From Phycisphaerae bacterium (lineage in GTDB: Bacteria; Planctomycetota; Phycisphaerae; UBA1845; Fen-1342): a stretch of DNA of 64,000 nucleotides. The stretch covers positions 62,001 through 126,000 of the forward strand of contig JAGNKU010000007.1 in the NCBI GenBank assembly GCA_017999985.1, given 5' to 3'. Position numbers and translations under genes: made by a program. Below are positions 34,446 to 45,600 of this stretch, one piece after another (position 1 is the first letter of the stretch; each line of letters starts with the position of its first letter). The notes beneath the pieces are model-generated. The model was given only the letters and a program-made list of their open reading frames with translations. It had not been told where the DNA came from and made no database searches.

Positions 34446-35365
34446 CAGATAATCCGGTACGGCGTTGTCGGTCGATACACGCGGAAGAGCGCGATCAGCT
34501 CGCGAAGGCCCTCGTCCAGCGACCGCTGCGGCTGGTAGTCCAGCGTGGTGATCTTGTCGAAGCAGATGAGGAAGTTGCGCACGTCGGGGTCGGTGAGATC
34601 GGAGTCGATGATCGCGAAGTCCGCGTGCGCCTTGATGCGCTCGGCGAGCTGCCGCTTCGACAGGTTGAGCTGGTCGGTGCCGACGTTGAAGACCTGCCCG
34701 CGCATCACGTCAAACCGGTCCAGCGCCAGCAGGTACCCGCGAATCGCGTCGTCGATGTGCAGGAACGTGCGGATGCTGCGCGAATCGAACAGCACCAGCG
34801 CCCGCTCATGCACCACGCGCATCACGAAGTCGTTCGGCATCAGGTCCCAGCGCATTCGCGGTGCCACGCCGAAAACCGTCGCGAAGCGCAAGGCCACGCA
34901 GTTTGCGTGCTCCAGGCAGCGCTTCTCACCCTCGTACTTCGTGACAGCGTACAGGCTCGCCGGGTGGACCGGGCTGTCCTCCGTGCACAGCTCGTCGGAC
35001 TTTCCGTAGATCGATGTTGTCGAAGCGTAGATCAGTCGCTGGTCGCGCCCGAGGCACGACACCAGTCGGTCCGTCCCGCCCACGTTGATCATCTGCGCGG
35101 AATGCGGGTTTGCCTCGCACGCCGGGTAGCCGCTGATGCCTGCGAGATGGAAAACGCAGTCAAACGGTGTGACATCGCCTGGCTCGATATTGCGAATGTC
35201 CTTCGCCACCAAAGTGATGCGCGGGAAGTGCCGGAACAGGAACAGCGCCGGCTCCATCCCGTACATGAAATTGTCGAAGACGGTGACTTCGTGCCCGCGT
35301 TCGAGCAGGGCCTCGCTCAGCTTCAGCCCCTTATAGCCTGCACCGCCGGTAATCAGGATTTTCAT
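34445..35365 (-). CDS. NAD-dependent epimerase/dehydratase
   Basis: An extended SDR enzyme with NAD-binding MKILITGGAGYKGLKL, the HLAGISGYPAC segment, the serine/threonine ASTTSIYG, and the YAVTKYEGEK catalytic Tyr-Lys pair. Members epimerise, dehydrate or reduce nucleotide sugars. At 306 residues it is normal. It is the first gene of the minus-strand glycan operon, since the amylase gene upstream is separated by 112 nt. Its specific sugar is not evident, but a GDP-deoxymannose derivative fits the gmd and aminotransferase context. Confidence 0.93.
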   Translation of the reverse strand: MKILITGGAGYKGLKLSEALLERGHEVTVFDNFMYGMEPALFLFRHFPRITLVAKDIRNIEPGDVTPFDCVFHLAGISGYPACEANPHSAQMINVGGTDRLVSCLGRDQRLIYASTTSIYGKSDELCTEDSPVHPASLYAVTKYEGEKRCLEHANCVALRFATVFGVAPRMRWDLMPNDFVMRVVHERALVLFDSRSIRTFLHIDDAIRGYLLALDRFDVMRGQVFNVGTDQLNLSKRQLAERIKAHADFAIIDSDLTDPDVRNFLICFDKITTLDYQPQRSLDEGLRELIALFRVYRPTTPYRII

Positions 35366-35477
35366 GCGTGCGCCCCGTTTGGCTCCGCATCCGACCGTAC
35401 TACCACACCCGGGCGCGAAATCTTACCCGTCCCCAGGTGGCGGGCCAATCAGCGACCTTCGTTTCTCCGTCCGCGGC

Positions 35478-37985
35478 TTACTTCGCCTCCGCGTGCAGCG
35501 CGACACCGCCGATCGCCGGCACCTGAACCGTGATCTCGCGGCCGGTCACCGCGGTGGCCGCCGGCTTACCGAAGGCGGGCGCCCAGGCCGTGGGCAGGTC
35601 CTCGGGCAACGCCACGCGCACCGCGCGCGGCGTATCCGAAGCATTCAACACGATCAGCACGTGCTCGCCCTCGCCGCTGCGCACGAACGCCCAGACGTCC
35701 GCCAGATCATCCGTCAGCAGCGTGCGGAACGTGCCGCTGCGCAGGGCCGGGTGCTGATGGCGCAGGGCAATCGCCTGCCGGTAGAACGCCAATTGCTCGT
35801 CCATGACGGCGTTTTCCTGCGGCTGGTCATAAGGCTCCAGGTCTTTCCACAGCATGGGTTTGCGGTTCGTCGGATCGTCCGCGCCCCACATGCCGACCTC
35901 GTCACCGTAGTAGATCATCGGCGCGCCGACATACGTCATCTGCAGCAGGACGACAAGCCGGGCCCGCGCGTAGGCTTCCGGCGGAGGCTTGGAGTTGTCG
36001 TACTTGGGGTTGTTGTCCTGCACGCGATTCTGGCGGTCATACTCGCGGTCGGGGTTCAACGCCATGGAGGCCAGCCGGTCCGTGTCGTGCCCGTCGATCA
36101 GGTTCTGCAGGGCGTAGGTCGCGACCGCCGGGTAGGCCAGACGCAACTCCGCCAGGCGGGCGGCGGCGTCACTGGCCGTGATCTTCTGCGCCCGGTTGAA
36201 AACCCAGGCTACGGCCACGCGCGCGAACTCGTAATTCATGACCGCGTCGAAGTGCTGCCCGTCAAGCCACTGATCGGCCCGGTTCCAAATCTCGCCGGTG
36301 ATCAGGGCCTGCGGGTTGATCTGCTTGACGAACTGCCGCCATTCCTCCCAGTGCGGCCGGGGGATGTCGTTGGGCACATCGAGCCGCCAGCCGTCGATAC
36401 CGTCGTCGGGCCGGCCATCGCCGTTCGGATCCAGCCAGCGGCGCGTCACGTTGAAGATGTGTTGCTTGACCGCGTCGCTGGCGAAACCGTTCTGGCTCTT
36501 GCGGAAGACCGGCATGTGGGTGAAGCCCGCCCAGCCCGTGTAGTCGAACGGGTCCCAGGAAGTCACGTCGAACCAGTCCGCGAAGCGCGAACTCTTGCCG
36601 TTTTTCCGCACGTCGATGAACGCCGGGTGCTGATCGCCGACGTGGTTGAATACGCCGTCCAGAATCACCTTGAAGCCGAGCTCGTGGGCCTGCTTCAGGA
36701 ACGCCAAAAATCGCTTGTCGCTCTCCGTCCACTGCCACGTCGCCGGATCAAGCAGATCCTCTTTGGCCGCGACGGCGTCGTAATCGCCGACGGTGCCGAA
36801 GTGGTCGTCAATGTGGACGTAGTTTTGCACGTCGTACTTGTGATAGGACGGCGCCTTGAACACCGGCATCAGGTAAAGCGCATTGACGCCGAGCTCCTTG
36901 AGGTACGGCAACTGCGCCGCGAGCCCATCGAGGTCGCCGCCGTAGCTCCGGTCGAACACGAAATTCTTGTAGAACGTCTGCCCGTCCTGGCCTTCCCACT
37001 CCGATGGTGTGAACCATTCGCTCGTCCACCGGCGGACCGGTTGCGGGTCGTTGGCCGGGTTGCCGTTGCGGAAACGGTCGATCAGCACCTGGTACCAGAT
37101 GGCGTGCGGGGCCCAGGCCGGCGTCGCGAACATCCCCGCCTCGGTGAAGCTGTACCGGTATGTGTGCGGGTCGCCGACTTTCCCGGCGCCGTCATCGAGC
37201 ACGAACGTGTACTCCACGCTCCGCACGTTCGGCGCGCGCGGGCTGGTTCCGGCCGGCATCGGCACGCGCGTTTCCCAGTACGAGAACAGCGGCCCCTCGC
37301 AGGCCACCTTCATCGCGGTCAGCTCTCCGCCCTTCACCGCGAGCCAGACGTGCTGCACGTCATGCGCCAGCGTGCGATAGCGCAGCGAGACGTGCTCCAG
37401 ATCGACCGGCTGCACGTACAGCGGCGCCGGCGGACGATGCGCCAGGCCAATAACGTCGATCTTCCCGTCGGCCACCTTGCCGGCCGAGACCCTCGTGCGT
37501 GCCAGCCGGCCCAGGCGCAGGATCGAGTTGAACCCGCCGTGGCCATCCGCGACGCGGTCCACGTTGGCCGGGTCGGCGAACCACTGGTCCTCATCGACCA
37601 GGAACTTGTATTCGTACACGCCCGTGCCGAGGAGCACGTCCGCGGTCCAATCACCGTTCGCGTCGGGCCCCTGCATGGGATGGACCGCGCGGTCCCAGGC
37701 GTTGAAGGAGCCGACCACCGACGCCCGCTGCGCCGCCGCAACCGGGCGGAAACGGAACGTGCAGCGCCATTCGTCCGGCTTGGTCGTCGGCGCCGCGGTG
37801 ATCGAGGCCGGCAGCGCCGACGCGTCCTCGGCCGCGATGACGGGCTCCAGCGGCGGTGCCGGCGGCCACTCGTTCTGGGCCGCGACCGGCACGGCTCCGG
37901 CCCTCGCGGCCACAAGCACGGCGACAATACCCAGACCCCGCGCGAGCCCGCGCGCCGACCATGGTGCGGTTTTTAGCGTTGTCAT
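35478..37985 (-). CDS. Exported GH13 alpha-amylase-family glycoside hydrolase
   Basis: A signal peptide (LGIVAVLVAARAGAVPVAAQ) is followed by a CBM48-like N-terminal domain (ASVVGSFNAWDRAVHP), a second beta domain and a GH13 barrel. The four GH13 regions are present near residues 440-635: DGVFNHVGD, DGWRLDVPND with the nucleophilic Asp, GEIWN with the acid-base Glu, and DGHDTDR. The arrangement resembles neopullulanases or cyclomaltodextrinases. It would hydrolyse alpha-glucans in the periplasm or outside. The ATG at 37985 follows a TACACT box by 7 nt with no Shine-Dalgarno. Its 835 residues are long because of the extra N-terminal domains. Confidence 0.93.
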   Translation of the reverse strand: MTTLKTAPWSARGLARGLGIVAVLVAARAGAVPVAAQNEWPPAPPLEPVIAAEDASALPASITAAPTTKPDEWRCTFRFRPVAAAQRASVVGSFNAWDRAVHPMQGPDANGDWTADVLLGTGVYEYKFLVDEDQWFADPANVDRVADGHGGFNSILRLGRLARTRVSAGKVADGKIDVIGLAHRPPAPLYVQPVDLEHVSLRYRTLAHDVQHVWLAVKGGELTAMKVACEGPLFSYWETRVPMPAGTSPRAPNVRSVEYTFVLDDGAGKVGDPHTYRYSFTEAGMFATPAWAPHAIWYQVLIDRFRNGNPANDPQPVRRWTSEWFTPSEWEGQDGQTFYKNFVFDRSYGGDLDGLAAQLPYLKELGVNALYLMPVFKAPSYHKYDVQNYVHIDDHFGTVGDYDAVAAKEDLLDPATWQWTESDKRFLAFLKQAHELGFKVILDGVFNHVGDQHPAFIDVRKNGKSSRFADWFDVTSWDPFDYTGWAGFTHMPVFRKSQNGFASDAVKQHIFNVTRRWLDPNGDGRPDDGIDGWRLDVPNDIPRPHWEEWRQFVKQINPQALITGEIWNRADQWLDGQHFDAVMNYEFARVAVAWVFNRAQKITASDAAARLAELRLAYPAVATYALQNLIDGHDTDRLASMALNPDREYDRQNRVQDNNPKYDNSKPPPEAYARARLVVLLQMTYVGAPMIYYGDEVGMWGADDPTNRKPMLWKDLEPYDQPQENAVMDEQLAFYRQAIALRHQHPALRSGTFRTLLTDDLADVWAFVRSGEGEHVLIVLNASDTPRAVRVALPEDLPTAWAPAFGKPAATAVTGREITVQVPAIGGVALHAEAK

Positions 37986-37992
37986 GGCGGGT

Positions 37993-38020
37993 AGTGTAAT
38001 CCCGGCCATCCGGCCTGCAA
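37993..38020 (-). promoter_or_regulatory. Promoter of the GH13 gene, leaderless arrangement
   Basis: TTGCAG (38015-38020) and TACACT (37993-37998) are separated by 16 nt on the minus strand. The ATG lies 7 nt after the -10, consistent with transcription starting at the start codon. Confidence 0.55.
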
Positions 38021-38063
38021 CACCGCTCCGGGCGAAGCGCACCCGCCGCATTCCGTTGCTGAG

Positions 38064-40037
38064 TCAACCGCCCGTAGCCGACCCGCGACTGCGCAGCCGC
38101 TCGAGCGCCTGCGGCAGCATGTCGAGCAGATAGTCACAGCCTTCGCGAAAGGCCGTCACGTACTCGCGATCGCGGCGCAAGCGCCGGCGGGCCGTCGTCG
38201 GCGTTTCCGGCACGCCGTCACGGATCGCGCGGTCCGCATGCAGGCGCCGCAGCTCCGCCTTCTGGGCCACCTGGCTGACCATGTTGTAGGTTCGCCCGTG
38301 CCGCTGCATTTTCGTCCGCAATTCATCCATCCGCAGCACGCGCCGGTTGAACGCGTCGCGCCGGTCCAGCAAACCGGTCAACTCGTCCAGCAGCGCGATC
38401 GTCTCGGTCGCCGTCTGCCGAATCTCGCGCAGCTCCGCCAGCCGCTGCTCCAGCGCCGCACACGCGGCCTGCAGCGCGGCCGTCGCCGACGGGGTCGGCG
38501 GGCTGGCCAGCAGGTCCGCCGGCAGCGGGCGCGTGCAGAACTGCCTGGCCGCGGCCCGCAGCGTCATAACCTCCGTCCCCTCCAGCCGCATCCCGCCCTC
38601 GCAGGCATGGATGATGCGCGTCTTTGTCGCCAGAAACTCCGCCTGGAACTGCTCGGCGTAGGTGCGCATCTGCTCGTCGGTGTAGGCGTCGCGCCCGTGC
38701 ACATCCTTCACGACCGTCAGCACGCCGCGCGACCGCACGATCCGCTCCCATTGCTTCATCTCGATGGTCTGAAAGCGGCTGAGCTCCGGGCGCCAGATCC
38801 GCTCGATCGGCATCCCGGGCGGGTAGTAGAGCCCCTCGCTGAACGAGAGATCCTGGCCGACGAGAATCACCGGATCGCAGCCGAGGTGCTCGGCGAGATA
38901 GAAGGCGAGGTGTGCCACCGTGCTGCCCGCGCGCAGCCCCGCCCGCCGCGGTGCCGCCTCGCGCAGAATGTCGTCCAGGAATTGCGAATGCAGCACGTGC
39001 ATCCGTCCGCGAAAGGCGTCCAGCACGTGCCAGGACACTTTCGGCTCGGCGACGAGGACCGTGTCGCCGAAGTCCGGCACGCCGCGGAAGAACTCCGCCG
39101 AGAGCTCGTGGTAATCGAGGCTGGTGACGAAGTGCGGCTGCACGCCGCGCGCCAGCAGCGTCTTCAGCACGGTCTGAACGGCAATGATGACCGCGTGGTC
39201 GCGCAGGCCCGCGAGCTGATCGATGTTGCGCGCCAGGGACGGGCCGGCTGCAACCAGGATGGCGGGGTAGCCCGCCGCGCGGCCCGCGAGCACTTCCACG
39301 CTCGGATGCACCAGGTACGCCGGCAGGTTGAACGCCGCGTTCCGGCACGTCGTCCGCGCGTTGCGCACGACGGAGACCATCTGCAGGCGCGCGAAGCCGG
39401 CGAAGTCGCGCATCAGCCGGCTGATCTCGGTGTGAAACCGCGTGTGATAGCGGTGCATGTGGGCCGGATTGATGAAATGCAGACCGAGCATGAGCGGCGT
39501 CATGATCGGCCGCAGTCGCTCGTGCACGGCGGATTTGTCGGCGGACGTGAGGAACGTCAGGCGGCGCTCCCGCAGCGGGACGGTTAGGTCGGTCACACAC
39601 AAGGCGGCCTTGATGAGGGCTACGTCGTCCTCGGCGATGATCAGCAGCGCCTGCGTAAAGCGGCGCTCGATCTCGGCGACGTGATATCCCAGGCCGAGGC
39701 CACCCACCAGAAAGCAAAGGTGCTCGAGATCCTCCTCCGGCCTGTCGTCGCCCCCCGCCGCGTCCGCGCCGCGCTGCGTCTGGGCCTGCACCAGCGCCCG
39801 AGCCTCGTCCACGGGGTGGTAGCGGCTGTGGGCGTAGATGGGCCGGCCGTCATCCGCGGCCAACCGCACGGTGACGTGGCCGTCCCGCGTCGGCTCCAGC
39901 GGCGGTAGCGCGGCGAACGGCAGAGCGTCGACGCGTCCCGCCAGCTCGGGATCGGTCGCGTACAGTTCCGCCAGGTTGGCGAGGTAACGGCGTAGAGAGG
40001 GTGCTGAGACGTCGCAGGACGGGGCGGCAGGCTCCAT
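38064..40037 (-). CDS. Maf/DUF115-family glycosyltransferase (motility-associated factor)
   Basis: The centre of this 657-residue protein has the DUF115 core: ILVAAGPSLARNIDQL, VQTVLKTLLARGVQPHFVTSLDYH and VILVGQDLSFSEG. Maf proteins attach nonulosonic acids to flagellin; DUF115 enzymes have a sialyltransferase-like fold. The C-terminal region is a predicted coiled coil rich in A, L, E and R. The ATG at 40037 is preferred because a perfect TTGACA element lies upstream in suitable position and no Shine-Dalgarno exists. A FliN-like gene and a polysaccharide operon are close by, but no nonulosonic acid synthesis genes are seen. Confidence 0.88.
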   Translation of the reverse strand: MEPAAPSCDVSAPSLRRYLANLAELYATDPELAGRVDALPFAALPPLEPTRDGHVTVRLAADDGRPIYAHSRYHPVDEARALVQAQTQRGADAAGGDDRPEEDLEHLCFLVGGLGLGYHVAEIERRFTQALLIIAEDDVALIKAALCVTDLTVPLRERRLTFLTSADKSAVHERLRPIMTPLMLGLHFINPAHMHRYHTRFHTEISRLMRDFAGFARLQMVSVVRNARTTCRNAAFNLPAYLVHPSVEVLAGRAAGYPAILVAAGPSLARNIDQLAGLRDHAVIIAVQTVLKTLLARGVQPHFVTSLDYHELSAEFFRGVPDFGDTVLVAEPKVSWHVLDAFRGRMHVLHSQFLDDILREAAPRRAGLRAGSTVAHLAFYLAEHLGCDPVILVGQDLSFSEGLYYPPGMPIERIWRPELSRFQTIEMKQWERIVRSRGVLTVVKDVHGRDAYTDEQMRTYAEQFQAEFLATKTRIIHACEGGMRLEGTEVMTLRAAARQFCTRPLPADLLASPPTPSATAALQAACAALEQRLAELREIRQTATETIALLDELTGLLDRRDAFNRRVLRMDELRTKMQRHGRTYNMVSQVAQKAELRRLHADRAIRDGVPETPTTARRRLRRDREYVTAFREGCDYLLDMLPQALERLRSRGSATGG

Positions 40038-40043
40038 GAGGGC

Positions 40044-40073
40044 AGTTTCGGCCCAGGAGCGCCGGCTTGTCAA
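40044..40073 (-). promoter_or_regulatory. Possible promoter of the Maf gene
   Basis: TTGACA (40068-40073) is perfect. The best -10 at suitable distance is GAAACT (40044-40049) with an 18-nt spacer, which is weak. The ATG follows 6 nt later, as in the other leaderless candidates. Confidence 0.35.
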
Positions 40074-40368
40074 CGAGCGGCGGCCGTGTGTCCGGAAGAC
40101 ATGGTTTTCAGCGCTGGCGAACCGCCGGCGCGCACCCGATCACGGTCGCGCTCCCCGTGGCCGGGCCGACGTCAGGCTGGGTACGAGGGACGGCGCGTTT
40201 TTTTCGTCGGAAGCGCTCAAGAATTCGCACGCGCGCGGCCGATCGTGGAGGGCGTGGAGCTGCGCTGGCCATGGATGGCCCGCCGGGCAGCGGTTCGCTG
40301 CACCGGCACTCGTGAGAGAACCCAGTTCGCCCCACGCACAACGAGAGGCATCCCAGAGGAGCGCCCGC
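40074..40368. other. Intergenic region, nothing firm
   Basis: Between the divergent Maf and small-protein genes no coding frame with a start signal is seen. A T7 run (near 40197-40204) occurs without a convincing hairpin. The region must hold the promoter of the small gene at 40369, but no clear hexamers were recognised. Confidence 0.35.
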
Positions 40369-40659
40369 ATGTTCAAAGAGGCTGTCGCGAGCACGGTTAC
40401 GGTTCCGAGTCCCGCCGTAGTCCTAAAGTCCTCGGCCTTGCCGCTGGACACTGTCTGCTCGCCGGGCGCCTATGTCTGCAACTGGAGCGGGCACCTGTTA
40501 CGCGTGCCATCGGGCAGCTTGGCGACCACCGGCACACTGGCACTCAACATCGTGGGCGGCGAGCCGCTCACCGTGACGAAGATCAGCGACGACCCTGATC
40601 TCCCCCTGCCCCAGGCGCGCGGCCTGGCGTGGCGCCTCGGCTTGAGCGTCGGCTTCTGA
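40369..40659 (+). CDS. Small protein of unknown family, paralogue 1
   Basis: The 96-residue protein starts at an ATG preceded by AGAGGAG. It has no signal peptide or membrane helix. Its core contains PGAYVCNWSGHLLRVP and EPLTVTKISDDPDLPL, and these segments recur almost unchanged in the protein at 41160. I do not recognise the family. The conservation of a Cys-Asn-Trp and a Gly-His-Leu-Leu stretch, together with alternating hydrophobic residues, suggests a small beta-rich domain, perhaps a ligand-binding module. Two spaced paralogues beside an rRNA operon are unusual. The existence of the gene is well supported by the paralogue; its function is not. Confidence 0.75.
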   Translation: MFKEAVASTVTVPSPAVVLKSSALPLDTVCSPGAYVCNWSGHLLRVPSGSLATTGTLALNIVGGEPLTVTKISDDPDLPLPQARGLAWRLGLSVGF

Positions 40660-41159
40660 GTCCACGTCTTCCGACAGGCATCCGACAACCGTGAGCGCCA
40701 GCCGGGCCGTACCGGCACCGCAGCGTGCGCGCTCCGCGTTGCGGTTACGTGCGCCGCGCGGCAAAAAACTGACGGGCGAACGCGCACCAACGGAATCCGA
40801 CAAGTGTTGTGATTTGACTTTCGCGCGCGCGTGTGGAAGACTCCTTATGCGCGTGGCGGGCCATAGCTTTGTGGGTCAACGTGGTCCGCGCAACCACGCC
40901 CAAGCGGGCCAAGAGTCGCCAGGAGGGGAAGAAAGCGCGTCCTTGGGCGCCAAGTGCCGGCGACTCGTTCGTCAACCCGGAGAATCACCGTCCGCGGCTG
41001 CAGCATGGACGCCATTCTCCGGATCGCGCGCACCACTGGCTCCGAGCGTCGTATGCCTTCTGGAAGAGCTTCGGACCAGCTGGGGCCCGCCACTCGCGCT
41101 TGATCCGGCCCGCGGAGCGCGGCTGGCCTCGCCCAGCGACGGGGAAACGGAGGTCACGG
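40660..41159. other. Intergenic region between the two paralogues
   Basis: No credible gene is seen in these 500 nt. A TTGACT occurs at 40814-40819 inside an AT-richer patch, but no good -10 follows. Other frames here are open only because of the base composition. Confidence 0.35.
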
Positions 41160-41441
41160 ATGATGCTTGGCGTAACCGAACACACGCAGGCTGGCTGGAT
41201 CGGACTCGTGCCGCCGGGGGTCAGCATTCCATTCGACTCGATTCGGGCCCCGGGCACGTACGTCTGCAACTGGAACGGCCATCTGCTGCGCGTGCCGGAG
41301 TCCGCGCTGGTGCCCGACGGAGTCATCAACCTCGTCGGCCCCGAGCCGTTGTTCGTCACAAAGATCAGCGATGACCCGGCGGTGCCACTCGGGCGCGCCA
41401 GGCAGGTGGCAACGGATATGCAGCTCGCCGTCAGCTTTTAG
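41160..41441 (+). CDS. Small protein of unknown family, paralogue 2
   Basis: The start at 41160 (ATGATG) follows GGAGGT by 6 nt. The 93-residue product shares with the protein at 40369 the segments PGTYVCNWNGHLLRVP and EPLFVTKISDDPAVPL, a similar spacing between them, and a C-terminal AR-A-L-V-SF-like ending (AVSF versus SVGF). The first 25 residues differ. There is no export signal. The family is not recognised. The two copies diverged well before now, yet kept the core, so it is probably under selection. It converges on the 5S rRNA gene. Confidence 0.78.
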   Translation: MMLGVTEHTQAGWIGLVPPGVSIPFDSIRAPGTYVCNWNGHLLRVPESALVPDGVINLVGPEPLFVTKISDDPAVPLGRARQVATDMQLAVSF

Positions 41442-41574
41442 GAAGTCACGGACGGCGTGCGGCGGGGGCGCGGCACCGGATTCCGCATCTTCTCGCGCGG
41501 CGATCGGGCATCTGGCCCGGCTGCCGCGTTTGACTGGCGGGGCTACGGGCGTGTGCGCGGTGTGCAAATAACGG

Positions 41575-41606
41575 CGGCCCGGCGTCTCGCTGGAGACGCC
41601 GGGCCG
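41575..41606 (-). terminator. Intrinsic terminator of the rRNA operon
   Basis: A 14-bp perfect stem (CGGCCCGGCGTCTC at 41575-41588 with its complement at 41593-41606) and a 4-nt loop lie just after the 5S gene. On the minus strand it is followed by CCGTTATTT, a modest T-rich run. Confidence 0.75.
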
Positions 41607-41610
41607 TATA

Positions 41611-41721
41611 AGCCGGCGATCACCTACTCTTGCCCGATCAGGACTACCATCGGCCGGGCGGGCTTAACTACTGAGTTCGGAATGGGATCAGGTGTGGCCC
41701 CGCACGTAAACTCACCGGCAG
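41611..41721 (-). rRNA. rrf: 5S ribosomal RNA
   Basis: The minus strand contains the conserved 5S core (CCCATTCCGAACTCAG, then GCCGATGGTAGT) and terminal complementary ends (TGCCGG with CCGGC). The length is about 110 nt. It follows the 23S gene and precedes a terminator. The ends are estimated to within a few bases. Confidence 0.95.
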
Positions 41722-41857
41722 TTCGTGTGCCCGCCGCGCGGGGGCGCGGCGGACGTGGCACTCAAAGTATGGCGATAGGTGGGATGAACGGGTAGACCGC
41801 GCCGGCGGTTCTCGGGTTGGTGCGTCTTGCATTGGGGCTGCCCAGCGGATCATAAAT

Positions 41858-44711
<2,854 letters not shown>

Positions 44712-44977
44712 TTTATGAAACGCTGCGGCCAAGACGCACCTTCTCTCCACTGTCGGAGATCAGGATTCTTAACGAGAGAACCAAGTCCGCCCCGTCCAGC
44801 ATCCTCGCGGACGCCAAACGGGCGCCGACTCGAAATCCGGTTTGGATACCCATTCATACCCACCTATTCACTTGTCACAGACCGCGCGACCCTCAGGCCG
44901 CGGCCCGCGGTTGCAGGCTTTCAGGCACCCGTCGGTGCCCAGAAGCGCACAACCCACAGACCAGGCTGCCGATCCAC

Positions 44978-45050
44978 TGGAGCCGACCGGGATCGAACCG
45001 GCAACCTCCGCGTTGCAAACGCGGCGCTCTCCCAACTGAGCTACGGCCCC
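44978..45050 (-). tRNA. tRNA-Ala (UGC)
   Basis: On the minus strand the acceptor GGGGCCG pairs with CGGCTCC (one G-U pair), the D arm is GCTC/GAGC, the anticodon loop is TTTGCAA giving UGC, and the T arm holds TTCGATC. The discriminator is A and CCA is not encoded. It occupies the usual rRNA spacer position before 23S. Confidence 0.96.
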
Positions 45051-45093
45051 GGGGCCATTGACCAGGTCACGCCTAGTCGCACTTGCCGGTGCC

Positions 45094-45180
45094 TCAGGTC
45101 CCGCCGCCGCGGAAGAGCCGCCAGGCGAAGAACCCAACTATAGCCACTAGAGCTATAAACTGCAACGTCGCGAGGTCCAC
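45094..45180 (-). CDS. Possible miniature membrane protein in the tRNA spacer
   Basis: Between tRNA-Ile and tRNA-Ala, on the transcribed strand, a GTG at 45180 preceded by GGAGGT (45185-45190, 4 nt away) opens a 28-residue frame: a near-perfect transmembrane helix (LQFIALVAIVGFFAW) followed by RLFRGGGT and a stop. The frame extends upstream to a GTG touching the tRNA end. Against it: the segment is also a hairpin (TATAGC/GCTATA), the codons ATA and CTA are rare here, and spacer RNA is normally removed. Real coding status is uncertain. Confidence 0.3.
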   Translation of the reverse strand: MDLATLQFIALVAIVGFFAWRLFRGGGT

Positions 45181-45219
45181 CGTGACCTCCGCCGGCTCAC
45201 TTTCGTTGCCGGCCACCAC

Positions 45220-45293
45220 TGGGCCCGACAAGATTCGAACTTGTGACCTCGTCCTTATCAGGGACGCGCTCTAACCAACTGAGCTACGAGCCC
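45220..45293 (-). tRNA. tRNA-Ile (GAU)
   Basis: The acceptor GGGCTCG pairs with CGGGCCC (one U-G pair), the anticodon loop CTGATAA gives GAU, and the T arm carries TTCGAAT. The discriminator is A and no CCA is encoded. It is the first gene of the operon, immediately downstream of the promoter region, where a 16S gene would normally stand before it. Confidence 0.96.
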
Positions 45294-45600
45294 TTCTGCG
45301 TCGAGGCCCGACGGCGGCCTCCAGGCGGTCCGTCGGAGGAACCCAGTTCGCCGGGCGGCACAGCCATTCCGCCCTGCACCGCCGGGCAATGCTCCTCCCC
45401 GGTCCACTGCGACGCGGGGAGCAGTGTAATGTACCGCCGGCGAGCGACATGTCAAGCCGCACCGACCAGAAAAATCGTTCCCGCCCGGCCGCCCCCGCGC
45501 CAAAGCCCACACCCGAGCCGCTAAACCACTTAGGAGCAAGTAATTACGCCACGCTGCCCAGCGACAGCGCTATCGAAACCGGGCACGCCTCCCGCGGCAC
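45294..45600. other. Upstream region of the rRNA operon, no 16S sequence
   Basis: This 307-nt gap between tRNA-Ile and the bamA stop contains the operon promoter and no trace of 16S rRNA; the anti-Shine-Dalgarno 3' end is absent. Nothing else was recognised. Confidence 0.8.
45428..45455 (-). promoter_or_regulatory. Strong promoter of the tRNA-Ile/tRNA-Ala/23S/5S operon
   Basis: On the minus strand a perfect TTGACA (45450-45455) is 16 nt from TACATT (45428-45433). Transcription would start near 45421, about 130 nt before tRNA-Ile. The presence of its own promoter supports an operon that never had a linked 16S gene. Confidence 0.72.

Noticed and set aside
35364-37976. An 870-residue open frame antisense to the amylase gene
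   Set aside because: It is arginine- and histidine-rich, has no recognisable motif, and mirrors the codon pattern of the GH13 gene. High GC makes long antisense frames common.
45294-45600. A possible truncated 16S rRNA upstream of tRNA-Ile
   Set aside because: No 16S-like segment, including the conserved 3' end, is present on either strand.
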